NCBI GenBank assembly: GCA_946803715.1
Contig: CAMPET010000022.1
Coordinates: 3,162 to 67,161 of the forward strand
DNA: 64,000 nucleotides
Direction: 5' to 3'
Origin: Beroe ovata
Lineage: Eukaryota > Ctenophora > Nuda > Beroida > Beroidae
The notes under the pieces are model-generated. The model saw nothing but the letters and a program-made list of their open reading frames with translations, had not been told where the DNA came from and ran no database searches. Shown here in pieces: positions 13,733-25,302 of the stretch; within the stretch, counting starts at the first letter, position 1, and every line of letters starts with the position of its first letter. The translations under genes were made by a program, and so were the position numbers.

Positions 13733-13795
13733 AACACACACACACACACACACACACTTACACACACACACACACACATACACACACACACACAA
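13733..13795. repeat. Compound (CA)n microsatellite
   Basis: A run of CA dinucleotides interrupted by TT and TA steps. Confidence 0.9.
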
Positions 13796-14554
13796 AGTGC
13801 GCTCACCTGGAACAACGTACACTGGTATTTTTGGTGAATTGCGCAGCCCCTACAAACAAGCAGGGGGTTATCATGATCTCTATATTAATTGGAGAATCAT
13901 TTAACCGTAAGCGAAACTGTGGCTGACAATGAGCGTGCTATTCTAATCATTGTCGTAAAACCCACGATCTCAAACTGTTTGAGTTTACTACAAAATTGAT
14001 CATCTATAAGTGAAGCAAGGTCAATAGCTATAGACAGCTGGTGCTTCAATGTTCTAAATTTCAATACCACACACATGCTATAGATGGACCTACCTCTTCT
14101 AAATAATTGTCTGCCCACATATTAATTGAAACTTGGCCAGCCCTCTGTAGAAGATCTTATTGTATTCTAACATTGAGGAATGCCCCATCCCGAATCAGAT
14201 GTGAAATCGATAGCAAAGAGGTAAATCAGCCCAGTCCTGCCTACTCATTTCCTCCCTCCTAACTAAGATATAGTATATTACTTTCCACTCAATTCAGTAG
14301 TTAGCGAAATGCTTGTTTGTGACCTCAATACTCCCATCAATGTTCACGAATTATCAATTTTCATGCATCATCACAGTTGATTAACACCTCAAAATGGAGC
14401 ATTGTAATACACGCCAAAATGTGTATCCTGTGTCAGGACAATGCAAAATAAGTTGCAGCCCCAATATTGAACGGTGTAGACAGTGATACAAAGTCAATTG
14501 AATAAAACCCACACACTTTTCACCACAAATCTACTGAAAGTTTCAAGACATTAT

Positions 14555-14625
14555 AGTCTCCTCTTCAGGATCTCCACAAAGTGTGGCCTTCGCTTCTCAA
14601 ATTTGATTGTAATAAGTAGTGTTGA
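14555..14625. repeat. Dispersed repeat, copy 1 (partner at 56508)
   Basis: Shares the string CTTCAGGATCTCC and an interrupted AAAGTGTG.CC...CTTCTCAAAT match, in the same spacing, with 56508-56578. Function unknown; probably a decayed interspersed element. Confidence 0.6.
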
Positions 14626-16055
14626 TAAGTTTGAAAAACTTTGAGCAAATATGAAGTTGAATAACCATGTTGGTGACGAAACTTGATAATATTTCAAGTC
14701 AGTCTGTCGATTAAAGGGTGGTCTATAAGTCTAGACCTTTGAATTTTGCAATTTGAGATATTCCATCAAGGGGGAATGATAGCTGCATAATTATGATACA
14801 TAGATGCTAAGTTAAGTTAATCTCTTTAGTTAAATTCTATTACATGCTGAGCACTATGGCAACAATATAATTTGATACCTCTCACTCAAACAAGTTGGCT
14901 ATGTGTATGTGATTTAAGCTTAGATAAGTTTAAACTTTAGATTCGCCACTATATGTCTGCAGATTAGAACTGAATTTGAAAGTAAGGGTCACAATCTCTG
15001 GATATCAAGAAAGTAATGGAAGATACCTATATTGCTATACCATGATTGAGCATGGATCTTCCTGTGTTGCAGCTCATTTATATTGATTGCTTGTACCTAT
15101 GTATTATTTAACCATATATGTTCAAGAAAATTGTTCAGACAAACCTTGTGATAGAATGAGTATGATGCAATAAGAAAACAACTTCATCTTGATGGAGTCT
15201 TTGTAAAGCTTTGACTGGAAGTTGATTACCTTTATACCATAACCTGTACCTGGGATGATTGATTGCTGCAATTTATACAAAATAAACATATTGAGAAGAA
15301 AGTATGATTTACCAAATCTGCTTCAATCTGTATTAAGACAGTAAGACATTCCCTGACAACACTCTGGTCTGAACATGACCCCACAGTTTCTATTCCTTGT
15401 TTAGCAGGCATGGATCTCCACCATGGTCCACCATTGTAACTAAAGTGTAACTTAGATACCTAGTCTAGCTTCAGTTGTGTTTTAGGAAATGCTTCAAGAA
15501 TGGCTGCCTTCACAAACATAATGAATAATTTTTAAAAAGGAGGTGGGTGAACAAAGTCCAACTATTGAGTACATAGCATACTGCCGACTTCAAGTTATAC
15601 CTTAGTAGCCATCAACTGTGCTTTTATCATTGCTTTAAGTATAACCTAATGTTAGATTAGTAAATATATTACATGAAATTCTGGCAAAGCTGCACTGAGG
15701 CCAGATAAGGTCTGGCCAGACCTCAGCAGAGCCTGAGTTCAAAAAATGAAATAAAGATTTTAACATAACATCAACACTCTCCACTAAAGAACAATGTTGG
15801 TGATTCACTAAATAGTCGACTGGAGCTCCCAGCCTTTCTTGATACAAACATTACGTTAAAAACAGAAAAAATGTAAGCAGTAAAATAAAGCTCCTATATA
15901 TGCAGAAAAATCAAGTAGATTAACCTACAAACATGCTAAAACTGGAATAAAACTGAAATTGAACAATTAAGCAGAATACTTATTATATGGCCAGTGGCCA
16001 TGGGAATATTATAATGACCCAAAAGCGGGAGTACAAATGTAATGATTTTTGATGA

Positions 16056-16163
16056 GTTGTATTGTTGTAGGATTTCACCCTACCCTTGCTGGCGGGATTT
16101 TATCCCTGGTGGGATGAAAATCGCGCGCACCAACGGTAGGGTAAAATCCTACAAGTTGTATTG
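16056..16163. mobile_element. 90-bp MITE with 20-bp inverted ends and 9-bp target duplication
   Basis: The element spans 16065-16154. It begins TTGTAGGATTTCACCCTACC and ends with the inverse of TTGTAGGATTTTACCCTACC (one mismatch). The flanks 16056-16064 and 16155-16163 are both GTTGTATTG, a 9-bp direct repeat as expected for a target-site duplication. There is no coding capacity. A 9-bp duplication suggests mobilisation by a transposase of the MULE/Merlin size class, but that assignment is inference. Confidence 0.85.
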
Positions 16164-16333
16164 TGAAACCTGTATACACCTCAAAATAAAAACTCGAGCA
16201 AAACTTTGGCAGTTTTTCAGCAAAAATTTGCAAATCTCTCTCACCACTTGATCAAGTTTATTAGGTTTAATGTGAGGTAATACGGAATGACAGAATGTAT
16301 TTCAACTTGGTTGATATCATCGCTGTCCCCATA

Positions 16334-16367
16334 NTCCCGCCAGCAAGGGTAGGGTGAAATCCTACAA
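16334..16367. mobile_element. Truncated half-copy of the same MITE at a single-N join
   Basis: After the N at 16334, the sequence to CCTACAA at 16367 is the reverse complement of the left half of the element at 16065. The partner half is missing, so the N probably marks a misjoin or unresolved repeat. Confidence 0.75.
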
Positions 16368-16433
16368 GTCAGGTAACATTCGACAAATTTTTAGTTATAT
16401 GTTATAACATTAACATATAATATAGATGCAGTC

Positions 16434-16518
16434 GAAATTTTATTCTCGCGTGTTTCTCGTGTTTGCGCCTTCATCGAAGGCGCGCGCCGCGCGCGAGAAA
16501 CAAAGGTCAGATAAAATT
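16434..16518. mobile_element. GC-rich foldback element, copy 1
   Basis: Inverted ends AAATTTTATTCTCGCG and CGCGAGAAACAAAGGTCAGATAAAATT surround a TTCATCGAA-containing core flanked by GCGC runs. Related copies lie at 39525-39602, 55930-56029 and 62806-62940. Confidence 0.75.
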
Positions 16519-16636
16519 AAAATACAAGCTAAAAATCAGGATATCAAGCAATTTGACTTTTTGACTTTAGTCGAGCATGAGCATGCATGATGCAATGCAT
16601 ATGCATAGTCGCGTACCATTACCAAAATAATTCTTG

Positions 16637-16700
16637 TCGATCGATGATAGATAGACCCTGTCCATGTCGAGAATTTCGTTTTGCGCGCGCGGCACGGCGC
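16637..16700. mobile_element. Solo end of the TTGTCGATCGATGATAGA element
   Basis: Matches the left terminal repeat of the element at 39406-39635 (TGTCGATCGATGATAGA, CCTGT, GAGAATTTCGTTTTGCGCGC). No inverted partner was seen nearby. Confidence 0.65.
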
Positions 16701-17260
16701 AATCTTCGCTTGCAAGTCGCTTTTGCATGATTAGAGGTTCAGCATCATGAATATTGCATTATGATTAATGCATTGCATTGTTCAAAATATCAAACCGTTC
16801 AAATGTTATAAAATTTTGCCATTTACAATTCACAGTGAATTGTAAATTGTAAATGTAAATATTTAGTGAATTTCACTAATTCAGATTAAGATTTAATTTT
16901 AAACAGATCCTAGAAGTAGATTTTGCCGGCAGATTGAGATATACGCAGACGCTGCCGGGTGAATTTATCGTATTGGAGATAATATGTAATATAAATATGC
17001 ACATATTGCAATTTTTGTGAGGTACGTTAACCATGAACACATGGGGCGCTCATGGTGGCCCCGATCACAGGGATCATTTACAGGGATCAGGTTATAGGTA
17101 TTATACGCGATTACGACGACTCATTAAATTATAATTATAAAGCCAGTAACCATTATATTTGAGTTGTTTTTCCGACTGTCCCAATCCCATAATTCCCCTC
17201 GAATTATGATCCAAACATTGTAGTTGTACTTGTACACTGCACTATCATTGGTTTAATAGG

Positions 17261-17373
17261 ATGAACGAAAATAATAGGATATCATTACCACATGTTATCA
17301 GGCTATCACATATGTCAGACGCGAAAGATGAAGAGAAAGAGGATGTTGCCGGTGACACTCAATATCATGTGAG
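17261..17373 (+). other. Candidate alternative first exon of the SLC22-type gene
   Basis: An ATG-initiated frame of 37 codons plus 2 nt ends at an AG|gttggt donor. Its phase fits exactly the acceptor of SLC22 exon 2 at 18559. It would give a charged cytoplasmic N-terminus (MSDAKDEEKEDVAGD...) in place of the Pro/Glu-rich one encoded at 18209. The donor is only moderate and no transcript evidence is available. Confidence 0.3.
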
Positions 17374-18162
17374 GTTGGTTTTTTTTACGATATCCTGTAT
17401 CTTCGATCAATTATCAATATCATTAACAAAAATCTCCTTTGAAACATTTTGATTTAGGTACATTTCTTTCGGACTTCGGTGTAGAAAAAGAATCTTTGGA
17501 ACTCGTTTTTGAGATGGAGTGATCACACTTCGGAACTCGTTTTTGAGATCACACACGAATTATAGATGAAAATTGCAATTGAGTAGCATGGCCCTACCAG
17601 TACCTACAAATCGTTTCGAATAACAGATTAAAACAGGCACTTTCCGACAGGTTTCGCATTTGCAATAATTGCAATTGTAATGTTCAAACATTGTAGCTGT
17701 GACTACCTCACGGGTTTATGATTTTCCTAGATATACCGACTCCTAGGAATATACCGACTCCTAGAAATATGTTTATGGTATAAAAGGGGAACCTTTGACC
17801 GACAATTTTATCTGTATGATTTATTGCACGTGAAATCTGATAGCATGAGAGGGAGCGCAATAATATGGCCCTTACCATAACCGTAATATGAACCTTACCA
17901 TATACCATGAGTACTTATGTACATTGTACTTAGGAAGCTCAATCCAACCCATATAGGTTTCTATCATACACTCTATTTTATATGAACAACTTTTAAAAAG
18001 CTGGGATTCTATTCAACGCGCTGCATTTCAATTGCTTCTGTTCAGTGAGTGTAGGTAGTTATTCAAGATGTAGTTATACCTTGTAGTCTTGTAGCTGTTA
18101 CACCTATATAGTCATAGTACTATATGCCTAGTTATTATAGTAACTACACACTAGCTGTACAC

Positions 18163-18172
18163 GTCATTATAA
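18163..18172 (+). promoter_or_regulatory. Possible TATA element of the SLC22-type gene
   Basis: ATTATAAACC lies about 40 bp upstream of the start codon at 18209. Position is compatible with a TATA box only if the 5' UTR is very short, so support is weak. Confidence 0.25.
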
Positions 18173-18208
18173 ACCCTGGTCTGCTGATTCAACTGCTGAC
18201 AGAATATC

Positions 18209-20440
18209 ATGGATTACGAGAAGATCAGCGCCCCTCCTCCCTCTCCACCCCCGGATGAGGACTCAACAAGAGATGAAGCAGGTGGTGCTGGACGTGTTGA
18301 TGAAAGTGGGGTAACTAGGAATGGAAACGGAGATGAAAGTCTCAAGTCCGAAGATGATGTGTTGAATGATGAGGGGGATTTCAAGTGGTATAAATATTCC
18401 ATCTGAAGAGCAGCGTTATGTAGATAGAATATCAAAGCAATCCCATCACGATCGATATCATGATGTGAAGCGAATATCCCTCTTCTGTCGACATATTCTC
18501 TTTTTTAAATCAATCATTCCTCTACATAACACCCCTCTACATAACACCCCTAACACAGGTGCAAGATAGACGATGTGCTCACGGAATTTGGGGGAATCGG
18601 AAAGTTTCAGATCATACTCATGGCACTGATGTCTCTCCTGACGTACATCGTGGCGTGGCGCATTCTCTTCGACTTGTTTGCAGCTAAAACTGTCGATCAG
18701 TGGGAGTGCACGACCGACGGGGCAGCTCTTGGGTGCAAGTGAGTGGATGCAATTAAGTGCTATGCGATGGTTCGTTCTGCAGTGTTTACTGTTTGACAGA
18801 TTTGTATTAAACTTTTAAAAAGCCGGACTAGTTTTCGCAATCTTCACATTGGTCGAAGTCCGAAGATTATTTTACACCGATTTTTCAACTCAACTCTTCA
18901 GATATGAGATAGGTAAGATGCCGTGTCAGATAGATACAAATGGTGATCTCGAGAAGGATTACCTGAATGATTCAAGTGGTGCAGGGGTCTACTGGAAATT
19001 CGATGAGAAATATAAGAGGTTGGCTGAATTCCAATCAAAAATATGCGGTGTAATCAATAATTTTTCCCTTGTTTCATGAGAGATAACCACCTATATCTCC
19101 AGCCACTCTATAAAAAGCGCCATGGACCTACCTTGCTCGGAGAGTTGGAAATTCAGCTTCACATCCTCCATTTACTTCGTTGGGGCTTTCTTCGGAGTGT
19201 GGATGTTCGGTCGATGCTCAGACTACCTGGGTAAGTGACCTGTGTTATTGTAGAATTGAGAACATCGATTAACACATGCAATTGAGGTATGGTAGGGACA
19301 AAGCGAGACTCTGAGAGTACACACTTAGAGTTAAAGGATATATTGTGTGAATGATATATAGGGGTAGTGCCGCGGCGGCATTGTGCCCGTGGGTATTTTG
19401 TCAACACAACGCAAGTCCTCCTCCCCTTACTGCAATTCAGGTCGGAGACCCGCGCTTCTCATAAGTCTCGGCATGTGTATGGTACAAGGATGGGTGATAC
19501 CGTTTTTCAGCAACATCAACGTCTACCTTGCCTGCCGGTTCTTTGATGGAGCTGCTTTTGGCGGGTTTTTCCTCATTGGTTTTGTCATAACAGTAAGTAC
19601 TCTCAGCAGAGGTTCATTCCAATTTCCTATCTATAAATAGTGCTCTCAATTCATGATCTTGAGGTGCACCAATAGAGAAAAGTCATATTCATCTCTCATG
19701 AACAATCCTAGGTGGAGTATGCACCGCCGCTGTACAGGAACCGAATTGGAACAGCATTCCACTTTATAACAAGTATTGGAATGGCTAAGGCTGCTATCTG
19801 GGGAGTGCTGTTCAAACCATGGAGTACATTTGCCATTGCTCTGGCAGTTCCGGCAACTATCATGTTTCCGCTGTGCTACTTCTTCATTCCTGAATCACCC
19901 AGGTAAATTGTTACCAGCTGCTACCAAGGTAACATGATTACATCCAGTACAGTGAGATCTTATCCAATATCTTGGTGATCTTATTCAATCAGGTTTTATC
20001 TGAGCAAAGGTGATGATAAGAAAGCTTTGGAGCTTCTGAAAGCAGTTTCCAAAGCAAATGGGAACGAGGAACCAACAGATCGTAAATTATACGAAGACAT
20101 TGACTCTAAAGTGAACTTTATTACCCTCTTCAAAAATCCCAAACTCATTGTGTAAGTGCCATTGTAAGCATAGTGTAAGTATTCTGTACCATTGCCAGCG
20201 ATGTGCAATGTGTAAACTGTAAGTACCGTTGATCATATGATTGTTGGCAATAAAATCGTGTAAACCGACATGGCTGCTGATCACTGTTGTGTAGGTGTGG
20301 TTTGATTAACATGTTCGGATGGTTCATGACATCCCTGGTATACTACATGCTGTGGTTTAGTGCGAAGTACCTAGCCGGCAACATCTTCATCAATGCTGCT
20401 ATCCTGGGAATTGCCGAGATTCCAGGTTCTATATCACAGT

Positions 20441-20507
<67 letters not shown>

Positions 20508-21467
20508 TGTTTATTGCAGTGCAATTCTCTCCTCTCACGAAGTCGAACATCATGAACTAGAAAAAAAACTAGTCTGACGTGCAATTTTTTGACCCTTACT
20601 TTTTAGATCTGCAGTTTCGTCCTAGTCTATATAATTCTCACTTATTTTGCCCTCTCTTTAGGCAGGATTGCTGCATACCTGTTGATGGAGAAGATAGGTA
20701 GAAGACAAACATTCATGCTATCAGTTGGAATGGCTTGTGTCTGTATGTTTGTATCCATATGGAAGAATCCTATCAATGTGAAGATAATGTACTGCCTAGG
20801 AAAGGTAAGCTGGTATTGGTAAGGCCACAAACAATATTGTCTGCTGAGTCATCTTCTGTTATATCATCTGTTCTACAAGTCTGACCTCTGACCACGGGTC
20901 ATATGAATGACCCCGAAGCAGATATCCACCCCCTGTCATCAGACTAGGTTGCGCCACTCTCACTCGATCAAATCCAGTGGAGATAGTACTAATCCCATAA
21001 TGTCTGCGCAGGCGCTGGCAGGAGCTCTATGGGCTGTGATCTACCTCTACTCCAGTGAGATGTACCCCACTCGGATACGGAACCTGGGTTCAGGGATAGG
21101 TTCAGCTGCAGCTAGAGTCGCCGCTCTCATTGCACCCTTCATAGGGGACTGGATCGATGTGTCTCCATATGCTCCCTATATTATAGTCGGTGGGTAACCC
21201 TCGCACTTACAATAATATCATATTCCGTCGCTCATCACCAATCACCATGGTGATTATGATGCATTTCTGTGGTGCATAGTTGTTACCATGACAACTACAC
21301 AATAACCAGGTGTACTGGCGATAATTTGCTGCGGGGTTTTCATCTTTGTGCCCGAAACATCTGGAAAGGAACTACCTCAAACTCTGGAAGAGTTTGATCT
21401 CTTATTCGAGGAGAAGAAGAAGTCTGGCAAGGAAGAGGATCTAGAGCAAGAACTCACTAAAATTTAG
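18209..21467 (+). CDS. SLC22-type organic ion/carnitine transporter (major facilitator superfamily)
   Basis: Eleven exons join in phase to 566 codons plus stop: 18209-18387, 18559-18738, 18902-19018, 19118-19230, 19441-19592, 19712-19902, 19993-20151, 20295-20425, 20662-20804, 21012-21189, 21310-21467. The N-terminus is Pro/Asp/Glu-rich and cytoplasmic; the first membrane segment is near ILMALMSLLTYIVAWRILF. Family marks seen: FGRCSDYLGRRPAL (motif A after TM2), PESPR after TM6, MEKIGRRQTF in the second half, and YPTRIRNLGSG near TM11. The loop between TM1 and TM2 is moderate in length and has Cys. The family exports or imports organic cations, anions or carnitine across the plasma membrane; the substrate here cannot be read from sequence. 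The intron after exon 8 carries a CA microsatellite. Next to another MFS gene, but of a different family. Confidence 0.9.
20443..20503. repeat. (CA)n microsatellite in an SLC22 intron
   Basis: CA run starting 18 bp after the exon 8 donor at 20425. Confidence 0.9.
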
Positions 21468-22432
21468 ATAAACTCTCCATTATGATAAGTTTTTCTTGGA
21501 TTTGAGTTTTTTATTCTTCGTGACGAAAGGAATGATATTCACGCAAGTTTTGGAATTATTCTAAGTTATGTTTTCCTCTTCATAACTGGCATCGCCTTAC
21601 AGGGTATAGGCTATGCTTAGTAAGTAAGTATAACAACCGATGCCAATTTTTACAAACTTTTCATATTTTCCGTTTTAATTCAATCAATGAAACTCGTAGG
21701 AACCATCGTACCACCGGTTATTCGTTTGGAAATGAATAACAACGACTTATATATAGACCAGCCAATCGGCTGAAAGGAAATTTAATCAAACCCATGATGA
21801 TATGTTGCCACCTGACGTTCAATTTAACCACAGCATAATATTGAGAAACACATGTAATTGTAAATGATAACCACAGTGTACACTGTACTGTGTATTTGGA
21901 TTCTAATCAGCCCCATTCTTTGTTGCAATATACTGATGTGTACCCGGTGATTTAGAGAAGTATACACCTGCAATGAATGATATTATGACGTCACACTATA
22001 ATTGGGTTGTTCCGCGAATTTCCATTAACAGCTTATCTACCTAGCATCCTAATTTGACCACCCCTCTTTCCTGATCCATGGATATTGTCGCTTATCAGCT
22101 GCATACCTTCCTTATCATATATACTGCACACCTCATCATCGCCAAATCATACATATTGCAATGCAATCTGGTTTCCGTTGAATCTTGCTTTCCACTTTGG
22201 CGGTCTAATCGTTAATTTATCGCAATGTGCGATTTGATACGGGTTTAGTGTGGATGCAATCTAGAAATTTAGAGCACTGATTGTGTACTTTATCATTATT
22301 GAGTCCTATATGGGATCTTTCTTGATATTTCTACTTCTATAGAAGCCTTTCCTGCAACATTCTATCCGACCGTTTCCTTACCTTCGTAAAATATCCGTTC
22401 ACTCCATTCTCTCATACGCTCGTGCAGACGAA
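21468..22432. other. Spacer between the two transporter genes
   Basis: AT-rich with no supported exon. It should contain the 3' UTR of the SLC22-type gene and the promoter of the next gene; no clear polyadenylation signal or TATA box was identified. Confidence 0.5.
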
Positions 22433-24832
22433 ATGGAAGAAATCGAATCCCCGAAGGAACTCACCTCAATACAAAAGTGAGCTAAGATAAGAGCTCGAGC
22501 TCTATTCAATGTTTGCGCTGCTCAGATATCTATAGATTCTCATGTTCCAAACTACAATTCCCATCACAGGTTATCGACATTCCTCCTGATAAACGTGGCA
22601 CTATTTGTATCCTATGCCCTCTATACCCTCCCAGTGGCTTTTCTACCAGTCTATAACCTTGCAAGAGGCATCAATACCACAGCTACAGGTTACAACAAAA
22701 CGTGTCTGCAGCCTTCGGAATATTTCAAAGTGACCATATTATCAACTTTTAACTGTATCAGTTTAACGAATTATCTATGTGGTTCAGGTCTGATAGTTGC
22801 ATGCGTCCCTCTCTGCTACATCATTGTCTGCCCCATAGCTGGGAAACTACTCGACAGATTCAACACAAAGAAAATGTTACTCCTAACAACAGGTAGGTTG
22901 CTATGCTCGGTTGCTAAGCTTATAATATTAATAGCTCATGTGTCGCTAGGCGTGGCGTGGTTGCTAAACTTGCTTAGGTTTGTTACCAATACCAGGCGTG
23001 CTGGTTCCTAGAAGAATGAATCAGATAACTCAGGTTCATATTCCAGGTATCCTGGCTTTGGTCACCTATGCTAGCTCTGCACTTGGTCTTATAGCCAGTA
23101 ACACTTTGTTCATAACTTTGCTGGTGCTGCTCAGACTCATTCAGGTTCACACATCAATTAAATTTACCAAACTCGGCTCAATCACAACGAGTTATAGAAA
23201 CAGCTGATTATACTCCGTTATCATGGAAACACTAGACTATGAAAACTCTAAACAACAGGGAGCCACTGGTGGAATGATAGACGTTATATGCTTTGCAATG
23301 ACAGCTAAAATCTACCCAAACAACATTGCCCTGACCACTTCCATCGTGGAAACCTCACTAAACCTGGCTGTAGCTGTTACACCCTTCCTAGGAGGGGTGT
23401 TCTACGAGGTAAATATTGTAATAGTGAGAGACGACATGTGGAGTGAGGAATAGGTATGGAGTTAAGGAATCAGAAGTTCGAATTGTGAAGTTCATTATAT
23501 GACCCAGGGAAAGTACAATTTCTCAAGAAAAACATGTGATCCTAATCTCACAGGCAGGAGGATTCTACCTCTCATTCACAGTGACAGCAAGTGCAGTTCT
23601 GCTCCTACTACTAGCGTCTCTGTGTGGCATATCCGAAGTGGACTGCAAGAAGGACGAGGCTGGTGGAAACATCTCACAACTCCTCAGGGAGGTGATGGTC
23701 TGGTTCCCGGCCTGGCACTCAGCTGCCTGCATGATACTCTTCAACTTCTACATACCTATACTGGCACCCTATGTCAAGGTCTGTACCTCCACCATTCACA
23801 CATATCTGGAATTCTCACTACTGTCTCTATTTCTCAGACTAATATCGATATCGATCTCGAACAGGCAGCGTTTAACGCGGGCCCAGCGTTTGCTGGCTTT
23901 GCCCTCCTCATCAACACGGCTGGTATATGCATAACCGCCCCTATACTTGGACATGCCATGGATAAACTGAACCCTTACCTCTTCTTTGCGTCCTCAGCAT
24001 TCCTCCTGCCACTCTGCTACTGGTTCCTCGGACCGGCTCCTTTTCTCGCGGTAAGTCAATGTAGCTGAAGACCTGTGAAAAACGGTATCAAAATAAATCG
24101 TATTTTTGTCATGAAAATGCCCCCTTCCCCTAAAAAGCCACTCCAACTGAAACTCCCTCATCTGGCTCAGGGCATTGTCCATGCATCGAAACTACAACTA
24201 GTCATTGTGCTGGGTTTGATTGGAGTCCTAGTTCCCCTGGGTTGTTACCCTGGATTGTTGATAATGTTTGATGTCTATGAGGTATAGGATAATTTCGGCA
24301 CTTTTCCCAATTGTAATCTCGGAATTGAATTATGAAGCTCCAATTACTGATAAGCTTAGAATTGGAGACGAGTCAAAGCATGTCATTTTGAAATGACATG
24401 TACCTAAACTTCCTAGGTCAAGTATAATAAGATGCCCCAATCGGTAAGGAACTACATCACAGCTATGTACTGTGCCTCATTCCCTCTTGGTGGGTGTATT
24501 GGATCTGCTCTATCAGGTATCAATATTACTTACAGGTAACTAAAAAGTGCTTAGTTTGCACTCCATAGTTCCTTCTATCAGCACGTATTCATTGTTAAAT
24601 TCTAGGAGATGGTTGTTGCTACAATCATCCCATCTGTTATATGATCCTAGGTGTGGTCACAGAGGAACACGACTTCGCGTTTGGGACAACATACGTTTCC
24701 TTTGCGTACCTAGCAGAAACACTACTCGTCATCATGTGGTGTGTCGGAGTGTACAGACTGAAATACAAGCGGGGTAGGGAACAAGATGGTTGCACTGAGA
24801 CTACGCCTATCATCTTTGACTCGCTCATCTAA
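22433..24832 (+). CDS. SLC18B1-like vesicular-type amine transporter (MFS)
   Basis: Ten exons in phase, 459 codons plus stop: 22433-22476, 22570-22688, 22788-22892, 23047-23144, 23259-23408, 23554-23778, 23838-24050, 24138-24281, 24417-24516, 24651-24832. Length is close to animal SLC18B1 (about 456 aa, from memory). Twelve hydrophobic segments are spread across the exons. GKLLDRFNTKKML is a motif-A-like loop after the TM2-TM3 region, GHAMDKLNPYLFF is the equivalent in the second half, and TTSIVETSLNLAVAVTPFLGG is the central helix pair. The family moves amines or polyamines into vesicles by proton exchange; substrate inferred only from the family. The last exon could instead start at 24606, which stays open and adds 15 codons. 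Confidence 0.8.
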
Positions 24833-24903
24833 ACTTGTTCAGTTAGCTGAAGCAACTGTTAAATTTGAGGAAATTACATTAATGAACTTGAAGGAGTGTC
24901 AGT

Positions 24904-24940
24904 CGAATTATGAAGTTCTGACTCAGAACTTCATAATTCG
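24904..24940 (+). other. Perfect 16-bp stem hairpin downstream of the SLC18B1-like gene
   Basis: Arms CGAATTATGAAGTTCT (24904-24919) and AGAACTTCATAATTCG (24925-24940) enclose the loop GACTC, 72 nt after the stop codon. It is probably inside the 3' UTR. It may be a small foldback insertion or an RNA structure. Confidence 0.7.
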
Positions 24941-25302
24941 GCTAGTATTTTCAAATTTAAATAATTCCTTCGAAGTTTGCTCGACTTAAAAATGGCTTAG
25001 ACTATGAAAAACTGTAAGCTGTTTTGTCAAAAGTATCATATTGGGCAAACTATATTCAAGTTCAAAGAAAGATAAAATCAAAAGCTCAGTATCTTTCTAT
25101 TCCGCAAATATCTGCTAAATCTGAAGATATCTCTGACTCCGATACATAACAAGCGTATTCAATTTCATCACCTATATCTGATATTTTGCGGCACTATATC
25201 TTGACTTTTCTACATTGCATTCGCATATTCCAGAAGGAAAAGATCTGAAGAAGATTTCAGCTATATCAGCTGCAGATTACTAACAACCACAATTTCTATC
25301 AT

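Larger units (their letters stand above)
13181..16050. other. AT-rich gene-poor stretch
   Basis: No exon with splice and phase support was seen on either strand. It holds a compound CA microsatellite (about 13733-13795), one copy of a dispersed repeat (14555-14625), and a perfect 16-bp palindrome (AGGTCTGGCCAGACCT, about 15709-15724). Confidence 0.6.
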
